Assembly: GCF_900604965.1 (NCBI RefSeq)
Contig: NZ_UWPD01000001.1
Coordinates: 62,001 to 126,000, forward strand
DNA length: 64,000 nucleotides
Source of the DNA: Gordonibacter sp. Marseille-P4307
Lineage (GTDB): Bacteria; Actinomycetota; Coriobacteriia; Coriobacteriales; Eggerthellaceae
Direction of reading: 5' to 3'
The notes under the pieces are model-generated. The model worked only from the letters and a program-made list of their open reading frames with translations. It ran no database searches and was not told where the DNA came from. Shown piece by piece: positions 30,033-38,896 of the stretch. Each line of letters opens with the position of its first letter. The first letter of the stretch is position 1. The position numbers were made by a program, and so were the translations under genes.

Positions 30033-31505
30033 ATGGAAGAAGGTCTGAAGGTTCCCGCGAACCTGACGCGCCGCACGTTCGTTTGCGGCATGGGCGCCGT
30101 TACCATCATGGGGGGATTGAGCCTCGCCGGGTGCAGCCCGTCGAAAACGAAATCGTCTGACAAGGGCGACGCATACGACATCGTCATCATCGGTTCGGGC
30201 GGCGCGGGGCTATCGGCGGCCATCGCCGCTTTCGACAAGGGCGCAAGCAAGATCGTTGTCCTTGAGAAGATGCCCTCCACGGGAGGAAACACGAATTTCT
30301 CATCAAGCGGCATGAATGCATCCGAGACCAAGTTCCAAAAGGAACAGGGCATCGACGACAGCAACGCCCTGTTCGCCGAAGAAACCCTCACCGGAGGACA
30401 CGACACCGGCGACGCCGAGCTGGTCTCGTTCATGTGCAACGGCTCCGCAGGCGCCATCGATTGGTTGGACGGCCTTGGAATCACGCTTAACAACATCACC
30501 TTGACCGGAGGAATGTCGGTAAAGCGCTGCCATCGCCCCACCGACGGCTCCGCGGTCGGGAAAACCCTCATCGCCGGCCTCGTCGAAGCCGTGAAAGAGC
30601 GCAAGATCGAGGTGCGCACGAACTGCGACGCAAAAGAGCTGGTCGTCGATGGAGGCACCGTCACCGGAGTGAAAGTCGAGGAAAAAGGCAAGCAGTCGAC
30701 CCTCTCGGCGAAAGCCGTCATCATGGCAACGGGCGGTCTGGGCGCGAATCAGGAGATGGTAACCAAGTACCGTCCCGATCTGAAGGGATACGTCACCACC
30801 AACCAGGCCGGAGCCACCGGCGACGGCTATGCGATGTCCGAGGCCGCGGGAGCCGAACTGGTGCAGATGGACCAGATCCAGATCCATCCCACCGTCGAGC
30901 AGGAAAGCTCCCAGCTCATCGCCGAAGGCATTCGCGGCGGCGGCGCTATCCTGGTGAATGCGGAGGGAAAGCGCTTCATCGACGAGATGAAGACCCGCGA
31001 CAAAGTATCCGCAGCCGAACTGGAGCAACCGGGCGGATTCGCCTGGGAGGTTTTCGACCAGACGGTGTACGACTCGAACAAGGCGGTTGCCAACTACGAC
31101 AAGGCTGGTCTGGTGAAAAAAGGCGACGACCTGGCCGCGCTTGCCAGCACGATCGGGGTCGATGCCGCTGCGCTGAAGGCGACGGTAGATGAGTACAACG
31201 CCGTAACCACATCCGGAGCAGCAGACCAGATGGGCCGCACCAAGGGCTGCATCGCGTTTTCCGACGGAGCCATGTACGCCATCAAAGTGGCCCCCGGCAT
31301 CCATCATGAGATGGGCGGCGTCAGGATCAACACCAAAAACGAGGCGCTTTCCGCAGACGGAAAGACCATCCCCGGACTCTACGCCGCAGGCGAGGTCACA
31401 GGCGGAATCCACGGCAACAACCGCATCGGCGGCAACGCCGTGTGCGACATCATCGTGTTCGGCAAGAACGTCGGCGAGGTCGTGGCAGACACCCTTTCTA
31501 AATAA
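30033..31505 (+). CDS. Tat/lipoprotein-type FAD-dependent fumarate-reductase-family reductase
   Basis: The 490-residue protein (ATG 30033, AAGGAG site) starts with a twin-arginine signal LTRRTFVCGMGAV and a lipobox LAGC (Cys34). An FAD Rossmann motif IIGSGGAGLSAAIAAFDKG follows. The fumarate-reductase residues are kept: IQIHPT, TRDK (Arg322), HHEMGG (His425), GNNRIGG (Arg464). It should reduce a fumarate-like or other enoate substrate outside the membrane. There is no heme or FMN-binding domain, so electrons must come from a separate partner. Many such paralogues with different substrates occur in Eggerthellaceae, so the substrate is open. It lies between selB and selD without being a known selenium gene. 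Confidence 0.9.
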   Translation: MEEGLKVPANLTRRTFVCGMGAVTIMGGLSLAGCSPSKTKSSDKGDAYDIVIIGSGGAGLSAAIAAFDKGASKIVVLEKMPSTGGNTNFSSSGMNASETKFQKEQGIDDSNALFAEETLTGGHDTGDAELVSFMCNGSAGAIDWLDGLGITLNNITLTGGMSVKRCHRPTDGSAVGKTLIAGLVEAVKERKIEVRTNCDAKELVVDGGTVTGVKVEEKGKQSTLSAKAVIMATGGLGANQEMVTKYRPDLKGYVTTNQAGATGDGYAMSEAAGAELVQMDQIQIHPTVEQESSQLIAEGIRGGGAILVNAEGKRFIDEMKTRDKVSAAELEQPGGFAWEVFDQTVYDSNKAVANYDKAGLVKKGDDLAALASTIGVDAAALKATVDEYNAVTTSGAADQMGRTKGCIAFSDGAMYAIKVAPGIHHEMGGVRINTKNEALSADGKTIPGLYAAGEVTGGIHGNNRIGGNAVCDIIVFGKNVGEVVADTLSK

Positions 31506-31543
31506 GGATCGCGCGTGCCGCGCGTCTGTTGACCGGCGCGTTA

Positions 31544-31580
31544 GAGAAGCCGCCCGCACCATCGCTGCGGGCGGCTTCTC
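31544..31580 (+). terminator. Strong hairpin after the flavoprotein gene
   Basis: GAGAAGCCGCCCGCA and TGCGGGCGGCTTCTC form a perfect 15-bp stem with a seven-base loop, 39 bases after the flavoprotein stop. The following sequence is only moderately T-rich. Confidence 0.75.
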
Positions 31581-31693
31581 GTTGCTGCTCCTCTTAACCG
31601 AATGTCCGAAATCACAACCCTCCGGCTTCGATCGACCCCTCTTTGCAGCAGGGGTATATACTGGTCTGGTTCACGCAGATGTACGGGGGTCCG

Positions 31694-32767
31694 ATGAGCG
31701 AAGCCGAGAGAATCAAGATGACCCGACTCACCTCCAAGGGAGGTTGAGCGGCGAAATGGGGTCCGGGAGACCTCTCCGAAATCTTGAAGCCGCTGATGCC
31801 GGCCGCCAACCAAGATCTGATGCTGGGGTTTGAAACCAGCGACGACGCGGCTGTCTACAAGCTGAACGACACGCAGGCCGCAATTCTCACGGTAGATTTC
31901 CTCACGCCCATCGCCGATGATCCGTACGAATTCGGCCGCATCGCTGCGGCCAACGCACTGTCCGACGTGTTCGCCATGGGAGCGAAGCCCCTGTGCGCCC
32001 TGAACATCCTCGCACTCAGCGTCAAACTGGGTACCGAGGTGGCGGGCGAGATCATGCGCGGCGGCAGCGACGCGGTTCGCGAAGCGGGAGCTTTCCTCGT
32101 GGGTGGCCACTCGATCGACGACAGCGAGCCGAAATACGGGCTGGCCGTGTTCGGAATAGTCCACCCCGAACAGGTCGTGCGCAACGCAGGCGCGCGCCCG
32201 GGAGACAAGCTCTACCTCACCAAGCCGCTGGGAACGGGAATTCTCAGCCAGGCGCACAAGAACGGTGCGATATCCGAAGAGCTGTTCCAGGTGGCCATCG
32301 ACTCGATGATGGAGCTCAATGCCGCAGGGGGACAAGCTATGGCGGCCGCCGGCGCACATGCCGCCACCGACGTGACCGGATTCGCTTTGGCCGGGCATCT
32401 GCACGAGATGCTTGCAGCCAGCGGCGTTGGCGTAAGCCTCGACTGGAAGCACATGCCCCTGTTCGAAGGTGCCTGGAAGCTGTGCTGCGAGCACGTGCGC
32501 CCGGGCCGCACGAAATCGGTCGCGGCGTTTTGCCGGCCCTTCGTCGAGCAGGGCGGGCTCTCAGACGAAGAATTCGACAACCGCATGGCCGTTATCTGCG
32601 ACCCCCAGACATCGGGCGGACTTTTGGTTGCCATCGCACCCGAAAACGCCCGCGGCTTCGAGGACGCCTTTAAACGAGAGGCGGGACGGATGTGCGCTTG
32701 CATCGGAACTATCGTCGAAGACCCCGGATGCCGTATCCGCTTCTCCGACGCTCAGACCCTGCGCTAG
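31694..32767 (+). CDS. selD: Selenide, water dikinase SelD, a UGA-containing selenoprotein
   Basis: From ATG 31694 the frame reads MSEAERIKMTRLTSKGG, then TGA (codon 18), then AAKWGPGDLSEIL, and stays open to 32767, giving 357 residues. SelD enzymes have Cys or Sec at exactly this spot (GG-C/U-xxK). The UGA thus encodes the catalytic selenocysteine with the nearby catalytic Lys. Later motifs are TSDDAAVYKL, VDFLTPIADDPYEFGRIAA and CDPQTSGGLL. SelD makes selenophosphate from selenide and ATP for SelA. Starting only after the UGA (ATG 31784) would lose the active site. Confidence 0.95.
31748..31780 (+). promoter_or_regulatory. SECIS-like hairpin following the selD UGA
   Basis: Ten bases after the UGA (31745-31747), GGGGTC (31758-31763) and GACCTC (31769-31774) can pair, with one G-U, around a CGGGA loop. 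Bacterial SECIS elements are small coding-region hairpins just after UGA with G in the loop, recognised by SelB. This fits in place and shape. Confidence 0.7.
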
Positions 32768-32852
32768 AAGCACCCGAAGCCGCCGCGCCCTGAAGGCAGC
32801 CGTTCCGATGGAACCGTCCGAGCGACGCCCTCGCCAAGCCGAAAGGAATCCC

Positions 32853-33569
32853 ATGCCCCGCGAATCGATCGCCTCGAAACGAACCCGCGCCATCGAAGTG
32901 GCGAACCGAATGGAGCAGCACTACCCCGCAGCCGAATGCGCGCTTGCCTACTGGGGCGACCCGTTCAAACTGACCGTAGCCGTGCTGTTGTCGGCTCAGA
33001 CCACCGATGCTTCGGTCAACAAGGTGACACCCGCGCTGTGGGAACGCTTTCCCACCGTCGCCGACTTGGCCTCAGCCGATCTGAGCGAAGTCGAAGGCAT
33101 CTTACGATCCATCGGCCTATACCGCAGCAAGGCCAAAAACTGCATCGGATGCGCGCAGATGGTGCTGTCCGAATACGGCGGAGAAGTTCCCCGCACCATG
33201 GACGATCTCGTCCGCCTTCCCGGTGTAGGGCGGAAAACCGCCAACATCGTGCTGAACGAGGCATTCGATATCGTAGAGGGCATCGCGGTGGACACGCATG
33301 TGCACCGCATCGCGCAACTGCTGAAGTTCAGCAACCAGTCCGAGGCCCTGAAATGCGAGCAGGATCTGCTGAAGCTGTACCCGAAAGAGTACTGGAAGCC
33401 CGTCAATCACCAGTGGATCCTGTTCGGTCGAGAGGTCTGCATAGCCCGACGCCCCAAATGCGATCGATGCTTTCTATCCGACCTGTGCCCAAGCGCAGGC
33501 AAAACGACGGTGACGAGAAAACCCGGGGCGAAATCCGAAACCCGGAAGAAAGCTTCATCCAGATCCTGA
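32853..33569 (+). CDS. nth: Endonuclease III (DNA glycosylase/AP lyase)
   Basis: The 238-residue protein has the helix-hairpin-helix LPGVGRKTANIVLNEAF with catalytic Lys and VDTHVHRIAQ with catalytic Asp. The four-Cys Fe-S loop CIARRPKCDRCFLSDLC is complete. It removes oxidised pyrimidines and cleaves the abasic site. The frame is open further upstream, but ATG 32853 has AAAGGA in front. A basic C-terminal tail (about 25 residues) follows the Fe-S loop. Confidence 0.95.
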   Translation: MPRESIASKRTRAIEVANRMEQHYPAAECALAYWGDPFKLTVAVLLSAQTTDASVNKVTPALWERFPTVADLASADLSEVEGILRSIGLYRSKAKNCIGCAQMVLSEYGGEVPRTMDDLVRLPGVGRKTANIVLNEAFDIVEGIAVDTHVHRIAQLLKFSNQSEALKCEQDLLKLYPKEYWKPVNHQWILFGREVCIARRPKCDRCFLSDLCPSAGKTTVTRKPGAKSETRKKASSRS

Positions 33570-33633
33570 AGAAGCCAAGAAGATCGCGCGCGAGCTTGAA
33601 GATTAGCCGCCTGCGAACACCCCGGCAACGAAC

Positions 33634-33671
33634 AAGGGTCCGCCTCGGAGCAATGCCGAGACGGACCCTTT
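33634..33671 (-). terminator. Terminator hairpin between nth and ahpC
   Basis: AAGGGTCCGCCTCGG and CCGAGACGGACCCTT pair over 15 bases with one wobble around AGCAATG. It lies between the convergent nth and ahpC ends. T-runs are short on both strands. Confidence 0.7.
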
Positions 33672-33697
33672 CAGACAGCGTGCGCGATGAAAACGAG

Positions 33698-34261
33698 TTA
33701 CAGCTTGCCGACCAGATCGATGCCCGGATGCAGGGTGCTCGCACCCGGAACCCACTTGGCAGGACACACCTCGTCGCCGTGCTTGGCGACGAACTGGCAG
33801 GCCTGAACCTTGCGCAAAAGCTCGACGGCATTGCGGCCGATAGCACCCTGGTTCACTTCGTAAGCGACGATACGGCCCTCCGGGTTCACGATGAAGGTAC
33901 CGCGCTCGGCGATGCCCTGGTCCTCGATCAGCACCTCGAACATGCGAGAAAGCGCATGGGTGGGATCGGCCAGCATGGGATAGCGCAGCGAACCGATGTT
34001 CTCGGAAGCATCGTGCCACGCCTTGTGGACGAAGTGGGTATCGGTGGAAACCGAATAGATCTCGCAGCCGGCCTTCTGGAACTCATCGTACAAGCCGTTA
34101 AGGTCCTCAAGCTCGGTCGGGCACACGAAGGTGAAATCCGCCGGATAGAAGAAGAACACGCTCCACTTTCCCGCAACATCGGAACGGGTGACGGTGGTAA
34201 ACGAGTCGTTGTGGAACGCCTGGACCGAGAAGTCCTCGATCTCCTTATTGATAAGCGACAT
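33698..34261 (-). CDS. ahpC: Alkyl hydroperoxide reductase subunit C (2-Cys peroxiredoxin)
   Basis: The 187-residue protein has peroxidatic Cys47 in FYPADFTFVCPTELEDL and resolving Cys166 in GDEVCPAKW. It reduces hydrogen peroxide and organic peroxides in the cytoplasm. No ahpF is adjacent. GAAAGGAAG is the ribosome site. A palindromic region 90-110 bp upstream resembles the one in front of the Fur/PerR gene, so peroxide induction is likely. Confidence 0.96.
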   Translation of the reverse strand: MSLINKEIEDFSVQAFHNDSFTTVTRSDVAGKWSVFFFYPADFTFVCPTELEDLNGLYDEFQKAGCEIYSVSTDTHFVHKAWHDASENIGSLRYPMLADPTHALSRMFEVLIEDQGIAERGTFIVNPEGRIVAYEVNQGAIGRNAVELLRKVQACQFVAKHGDEVCPAKWVPGASTLHPGIDLVGKL

Positions 34262-34349
34262 AGAACGCTTCCTTTCGCCTCACGCGATCCGGCACATGCC
34301 GAACCGCTCCTTGAACTTCCGTTATTTTAACTGCATACAATTCAATTGC

Positions 34350-34375
34350 CTATAGTAAATTAACTATAGTTTACA
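34350..34375. promoter_or_regulatory. Palindromic operator candidate upstream of ahpC
   Basis: CTATAGT and ACTATAG form a perfect dyad with six bases between (34350-34369). It overlaps a second palindrome AACTATAGTT at 34362-34371. The AT-rich TAGTAA...ACTA pattern resembles PerR/Fur-family boxes and the site before the fur-type gene at 45440. Confidence 0.55.
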
Positions 34376-34423
34376 AGGCGTAACGGAACGGCGAACGTCG
34401 CGCATCGAAACAGACGCTCGAAG

Positions 34424-35101
34424 CTATGCGCCCTCCCAGTATCCGTCGGGCAACGGGCCGACAACGGGCTTCCCCGTTCCACGTTCTATAAAAGGAACGC
34501 CCAATCCCGCCAGCTCGGCCGAAAGCGCCTCGAACAGACGGGGAAGCGCCGCTTGCACCTCCGGGGTCAAACCGATAGCCATGCTGGAGGGAGATCGGTT
34601 TTCCACCTGCACGCCGAAACATACCCCCTGCGCCCGGTACCCCAAAAGAGCCGCGGTGTCGAACAGGTCGGCCAGACGCAGATCATGAAGGGACGAGAGC
34701 GCCTTCTGGGTGCGCGCAAGGTCGTCGGGAGTATATCGGAAAATCGTGCCCGGAACCCCGTCGGCTGAATCGACCGCATCGATGGTGATCAGAACGTCGC
34801 ATGCATCAACATACGACAGCATATCGAGGCTCATGCAGCCCACGTCGTACAACCGAACCGACGGCGCGGCATCGAAGCGCTCCGCAATCATCTCGTAGAG
34901 GATCGCCGCGGCCCCGTCATCGAGCATCAGCTTGTTCCCCACGAAAAACACCGCCACCCGAGGCGGCGAGGCGACCGGGACGCCGCCTTCCGCGAGTCCC
35001 GATGATTCGCCCATCGCCTGCTGCGATAAAGACCCCGCTGTTGCCCTGCGTTCGATCAACGCCGCTCCCTTTCCTTCTTCTGCAACGGCGCCGCCGATCA
35101 T
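34424..35101 (-). CDS. [NiFe]-hydrogenase maturation protease (HyaD/HybD family)
   Basis: The 225-residue protein has the family core VAVFFVGNKLMLDDGAAAILYEMI (metal-binding Asp), LYDVGCMSLDMLSYVDACDVLITIDAVDSAD and GYRAQGVCFGVQVENRSPSSM. The enzyme removes the C-terminal peptide of the hydrogenase large subunit after nickel insertion; in HyaB that would be the 20 residues after His528. An N-terminal extension of about 45 residues lacks motifs, so a later start is possible. It is the last gene of the hya cluster, past a terminator-like hairpin. Confidence 0.88.
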   Translation of the reverse strand: MIGGAVAEEGKGAALIERRATAGSLSQQAMGESSGLAEGGVPVASPPRVAVFFVGNKLMLDDGAAAILYEMIAERFDAAPSVRLYDVGCMSLDMLSYVDACDVLITIDAVDSADGVPGTIFRYTPDDLARTQKALSSLHDLRLADLFDTAALLGYRAQGVCFGVQVENRSPSSMAIGLTPEVQAALPRLFEALSAELAGLGVPFIERGTGKPVVGPLPDGYWEGA

Positions 35102-35119
35102 CGCAGACCGCCGGTACCG

Positions 35120-35149
35120 AAAAAAAGGGAGCCCATTGCGGACCCCCTT
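35120..35149 (-). terminator. Terminator or attenuator between hyaC and the maturation protease
   Basis: On the minus strand AAGGGGGTCC and GGGCTCCCTT pair (two G-U pairs) and a seven-T run follows, nine bases after the hyaC stop. The protease ATG is only 18 bases past the T-run, so this may lower rather than block protease expression. Confidence 0.7.
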
Positions 35150-35157
35150 CGTTTTAA

Positions 35158-35850
35158 CTAGTGCGTCTCGTGGCCGAGACTATCCTCGCCGACGATGGCG
35201 TGCTTATCGGGATCGTATACCAGCCCGCCATGCTCCTTGCGGAAGAAGATCAGCTTAGTGGGCTCGAACCCTTCCACGTTCGCCAGATACACATGGATGA
35301 ACATGAACAGGATGAACACGAACATACCGAAGAAGTGGATGATGCGCATGTTCATAGCGCCTCCCACCGCCGCCGTGCCCGCGGCAAAGAAAGGCAGGTT
35401 CGCCGTAGCCCCCCACAGACACAGACCCGTGTAGAACATCGCAATGATCAGGAACGGGATCAGCAAATACGAGATCTTCTGCGGAACGCCCAGCTTAGCG
35501 GAGAGCGGGTGCTCCTTTTTCAGGAACAGGTAGTACTTGATCCACTCGAACGCCTGATGGCGATTGTCCTTCTGAGGCAACCAGGTGAAGATGTCCCGCA
35601 CCGTCTTGCGCGTGCCGCCCGTGGGAGCCGACTCGATGAAGAAAGCCAGAATCACGCGCACGAGGCAGTTCACGAATAGAACGAAGCCGAAGAAGATGTG
35701 CAGACCGCGCATGTAGCCCATCGTCCCCGCCACGGGGAAATGAATCAGGAAACCCGAAACCAGTAGGAAGATCATCGCAACCAGGTTGATCCAATGGGTG
35801 ATGACGAACTGGATCGGATGCGCCTCACGGTAATGTGCGAGATGCGCCAT
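35158..35850 (-). CDS. hyaC: [NiFe]-hydrogenase b-type cytochrome subunit
   Basis: The 230-residue protein has four membrane segments with heme histidines in ITHWINLVAMIFLLVSGF, MRGLHIFFGFV and MRIIHFFGMFVFILFMFIHVYL. This matches the cytochrome b of group 1 uptake hydrogenases, which passes electrons from the small subunit to menaquinone. It begins one base after hyaB ends and has a GGGGTGA site. It ends at the hairpin at 35120-35149. Confidence 0.95.
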   Translation of the reverse strand: MAHLAHYREAHPIQFVITHWINLVAMIFLLVSGFLIHFPVAGTMGYMRGLHIFFGFVLFVNCLVRVILAFFIESAPTGGTRKTVRDIFTWLPQKDNRHQAFEWIKYYLFLKKEHPLSAKLGVPQKISYLLIPFLIIAMFYTGLCLWGATANLPFFAAGTAAVGGAMNMRIIHFFGMFVFILFMFIHVYLANVEGFEPTKLIFFRKEHGGLVYDPDKHAIVGEDSLGHETH

Positions 35851-35851
35851 G

Positions 35852-37498
35852 TTACTTCACCCCCCAGGGATTCGTGACCGTCGAGAAGCGCTTGCCGGTG
35901 GCTGGCTCGCTTACGTGAACCGAGCAGGACACACACGGGTCGTAGCTGTGAACCGTGCGCAGCGCATGGATGGGCTTATGGATGTCTTCCACCGGGCAGC
36001 CGATAAGCGCCTGCTCGACCGGACCATGCTCGCCATGCTCGTTGATGGGAGCCAGGTTCCAGGTGGTGGGAATGATGATCTGATAGCCCTTGATCTTACC
36101 GCCTTCGATTTTGACGGAGTGGTACAGCGCTCCGCGCGGGGCCTCCCAGAAGCCCGAACCCGAACCGGAGTTGGTATCGGGCTCTTTGAAGTACTCGGAA
36201 TCGCCGGACTTCACGGCCTCGACCAGCTCGTCGGCCCAATCACACATCATCTTGGCGATGTAGGTGGTCTCGATCTGACGCACCGCCGTACGACCCAGGG
36301 TGGACTTGAGGACCTCGAGGTCGCCCGGATGCCCCAAGGCCTCCAGCATGGCGTCCATGTGCTCGACCATGTAGGGAACCTTGCGCCCGTAAGCCGCCAA
36401 GGCACGCGAAAGGCTGGTGGCCTCGTAGGGCTTGCCGCCGTAAGCGGGAGCCTTGCACCAGGTGTAGCGGTCGTCCACATCGTACTCGGTGAACTCCGGC
36501 TCGGTGGTGAAGTCGGGCGCCTGATAGGTGCCCGAACCCTTGTACCACGAATGGCCGACGTATTCGGTGATCATGCCCTCTTCGGGATCGGTCAGACGGT
36601 TGCGCTCGTCCACCACGCCCGAAGGCAGATAGCGCTCGGACATCTTCATGCTCTTGTTCTCGAACACGCCCCAGGCCAGATAGCGGCCGCAACCCTTGCC
36701 GTAGCCAAACGCGTCCAGATAGTAGGGAGCGATGGCCAGCGTATCGGGAACCATGGTCGTGCGCACCCAATCGTATACCTCGTGGCACAGCGCGCGCAGG
36801 TCGTCGAGCTTCTGCGCCGTGGGAACGAACGACGTGCCGCCGGGAATGAGCGTCATGATGTGCGGCATCTTGCCGCCCAGAAGCGCGGAGATTTCGGAGG
36901 ATTTCGCCTGGAACTTCAGGGCCTCGAGATAGTGCGCGGTGCAGATCAGATCGAGCTCGGGCGGCAGCTTGTAGGCCGTGCCATCCTCGGCGTCGAACCA
37001 GTTGCCCGAAAAGATGGACAGCTGGCCGTTTTCGGCGAATGCCTGAAGACGGGTCTTGAGGGCGGCGAAATCGCTGTTGATGCTGGTGCCGGCCTTCTGA
37101 GCAAGCGCAAGAGCATCGGCCGGATCGGCCTTGAGCGCGTTCAGCGGATTGACGTAGTCCAGCGCTGCAAGGTTGTAGAACCACAAAATGTTGCTGTGCA
37201 GAAACTGGGCGCCCTCGAGCAGGTTGCGGATGATGCGGGCGTTGTTCGGAATAGTGATGCCGTAGGCCTTCTCTGAGGCGATCGAGGCGGACTGGGCATG
37301 GGAAACCGGGCAGACGCCGCAGATGCGCTGCACGATCTGGGCCGCATCCGCGGGAGTGCGGTTCTCCACGACCAGCTCGATGCCGCGGAACGAACCGGCA
37401 GTGGTCCAGGCGTTGGTCACTTTGCCGTTTTCCACTTCCATCTCAACGCGCATATGCCCCTCGATGCGCGTGATGGGGTCGATGATAGAACGAGTCAT
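35852..37498 (-). CDS. hyaB: [NiFe]-hydrogenase large subunit (uptake type)
   Basis: The 548-residue protein has RICGVC (Cys60, Cys63) and DPCVSCSVH (Cys522, Cys525, His528), the four cysteines that hold Ni-Fe. Twenty residues follow His528 and should be removed by the protease at 34424. The ligands are all Cys, not Sec. It oxidises hydrogen outside the membrane, exported as a complex with HyaA. A GGGGAGG site precedes the ATG. It lies six bases after hyaA. Confidence 0.97.
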   Translation of the reverse strand: MTRSIIDPITRIEGHMRVEMEVENGKVTNAWTTAGSFRGIELVVENRTPADAAQIVQRICGVCPVSHAQSASIASEKAYGITIPNNARIIRNLLEGAQFLHSNILWFYNLAALDYVNPLNALKADPADALALAQKAGTSINSDFAALKTRLQAFAENGQLSIFSGNWFDAEDGTAYKLPPELDLICTAHYLEALKFQAKSSEISALLGGKMPHIMTLIPGGTSFVPTAQKLDDLRALCHEVYDWVRTTMVPDTLAIAPYYLDAFGYGKGCGRYLAWGVFENKSMKMSERYLPSGVVDERNRLTDPEEGMITEYVGHSWYKGSGTYQAPDFTTEPEFTEYDVDDRYTWCKAPAYGGKPYEATSLSRALAAYGRKVPYMVEHMDAMLEALGHPGDLEVLKSTLGRTAVRQIETTYIAKMMCDWADELVEAVKSGDSEYFKEPDTNSGSGSGFWEAPRGALYHSVKIEGGKIKGYQIIIPTTWNLAPINEHGEHGPVEQALIGCPVEDIHKPIHALRTVHSYDPCVSCSVHVSEPATGKRFSTVTNPWGVK

Positions 37499-37504
37499 GT
37501 AAGC

Positions 37505-38758
37505 CTACCTCCCCTCTTCGTCGGATGCCTTGGAGGCATGCTTCTTCTCGGGCTTGAACGCCCCTTCGTACTGTCCGATAGACTTATCGGGATGTTTGGC
37601 GTCCCACGTGCGCACGTCCTCGAAGTCGGCGCCGCCGTCCATGCGGCCCACCGCCTTCATGCCGAAGCCGTGGACCACCAGGGCGGCCGCAACCGCACCG
37701 GTAACGGCGAACGCCACTGCGTAGGGCTGAACCGTCCAGTCGCCGATGCGCAGATCTCGATGACGCTCGTAAAACGGGGTGTTCACCTCGACCCAGTTGT
37801 CGTTGATGTTGTTCGGATTCGCCTCGCAGCAGCCGATGCAGGGAGCACCGGACTGCACGCACCAGCTGCGGCGGTTGTTCCACATAGTCACACCGCAGTT
37901 GGAATTGGTCTGGGGTCCTCGGCAGCCCAGCGGATACAGGCAGTAGCCCAGCTCTTCTTCCTTCGAACCGAACTTGTACACGAACTCGCCGTTCTCGAAA
38001 TGGCCGCGCCGCTCGCAGTTGTCGTGAACGGTCTGACCGAAAATGCCGGCAGGCTTGTTCATCGAGTCGAGCTGCAGATGATCGGAACCCAGCATAAGCA
38101 CCTCGGTGAGAACCGCCATGAGATGCTCGGGGTTCGCGGGACACCCGGGAACGTTGATGACGGGCTTCTCGATGCCGACCTTTTTCAGATACGCCTGAAC
38201 GCCGGTCGCATCGGCGGCGTTGGGAGCAGCCGACATCCAACCCCCGTTCACCGCGCACGAGCCCAGAGCGACAACCGCCTTCGCGTTTTTGGCGGCCTCC
38301 TCGAGGTGATGGATGCCCGGCTCGGCGGCCACGCGCAAAGCGTTACCGCCCCACGCCTGGACAACGGCGCCTTCGTACACAAGCAGGTAGTTTCCGGCAG
38401 CGATGGTCTGCTCCTTGGCAAGCTCCAAAGACTCGCCCGCGCCTGCGGACAAAACGTCGGAGTAGTTCAGGGACAGCATCTCCAAAACGACCGTTCCCAC
38501 ATCGGGCGTCTCAAGCTGCGCGAACGACTCGGTGCACCCCGTACAGGACGCGCCCTCGATCCACAGCACCGGATACAGCTTCCCTTCCTTGGAACCGATC
38601 ACCGATGCCTCAACGGCCTCGGCGACTTTCGGAGCAGCCAGCTCGGACATGCCGGCGGCAACGGCCAGTGCGCCGCAGAATTTCATGAAGCTGCGTCTGC
38701 TCACCCCACGTTCGGACAGCATGCCTTCGAATTCAGGCGCAATGGTGCCTTGTTCCAT
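37505..38758 (-). CDS. hyaA: [NiFe]-hydrogenase small subunit (Tat-exported)
   Basis: The 417-residue protein has the Tat motif VSRRSFMKFCG at residues 19-29, then WIEGASCTGCTES for the proximal cluster and further Cys-rich stretches (GCRGPQTNSNCG, APCIGCCEAN). A C-terminal membrane anchor (AVAFAVTGAVAAALVVHGFG) is followed by a charged tail. It carries the Fe-S wires from HyaB to HyaC. A GAAGGGGG site precedes the ATG. It is the first gene of hyaABC. Confidence 0.97.
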   Translation of the reverse strand: MEQGTIAPEFEGMLSERGVSRRSFMKFCGALAVAAGMSELAAPKVAEAVEASVIGSKEGKLYPVLWIEGASCTGCTESFAQLETPDVGTVVLEMLSLNYSDVLSAGAGESLELAKEQTIAAGNYLLVYEGAVVQAWGGNALRVAAEPGIHHLEEAAKNAKAVVALGSCAVNGGWMSAAPNAADATGVQAYLKKVGIEKPVINVPGCPANPEHLMAVLTEVLMLGSDHLQLDSMNKPAGIFGQTVHDNCERRGHFENGEFVYKFGSKEEELGYCLYPLGCRGPQTNSNCGVTMWNNRRSWCVQSGAPCIGCCEANPNNINDNWVEVNTPFYERHRDLRIGDWTVQPYAVAFAVTGAVAAALVVHGFGMKAVGRMDGGADFEDVRTWDAKHPDKSIGQYEGAFKPEKKHASKASDEEGR

Positions 38759-38874
38759 CTGTGCACCCCCTTCAGGTGTTTCTCGTCTTACACTAATTCT
38801 TCATTCTTCCAGCTGTAAGATTTCTCGGAAGTTTTCTGTTCGATCCCGTAACCCAATCAATGCATGAAATCCAA

Positions 38875-38886
38875 AGTAATGTTACT
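38875..38886. promoter_or_regulatory. Short palindrome upstream of hyaABC
   Basis: AGTAATGTTACT is a perfect 12-bp palindrome in the AT-rich leader of hyaA, 117 bp before its start. It resembles the core of the dyad before the Fur/PerR gene but without the central base. Function is inferred only. Confidence 0.35.
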
Positions 38887-38896
38887 GAAAATAATT

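Noticed and set aside
31784-32767. selD starting after the UGA at ATG 31784
   Set aside because: It would lack the catalytic Cys/Sec-Lys segment, and the upstream frame with UGA matches the SelD family.
35852-37498. Possible selenocysteine in the hydrogenase large subunit
   Set aside because: Both nickel-binding motifs encode Cys (CGVC and CVSC), and no in-frame UGA is present.
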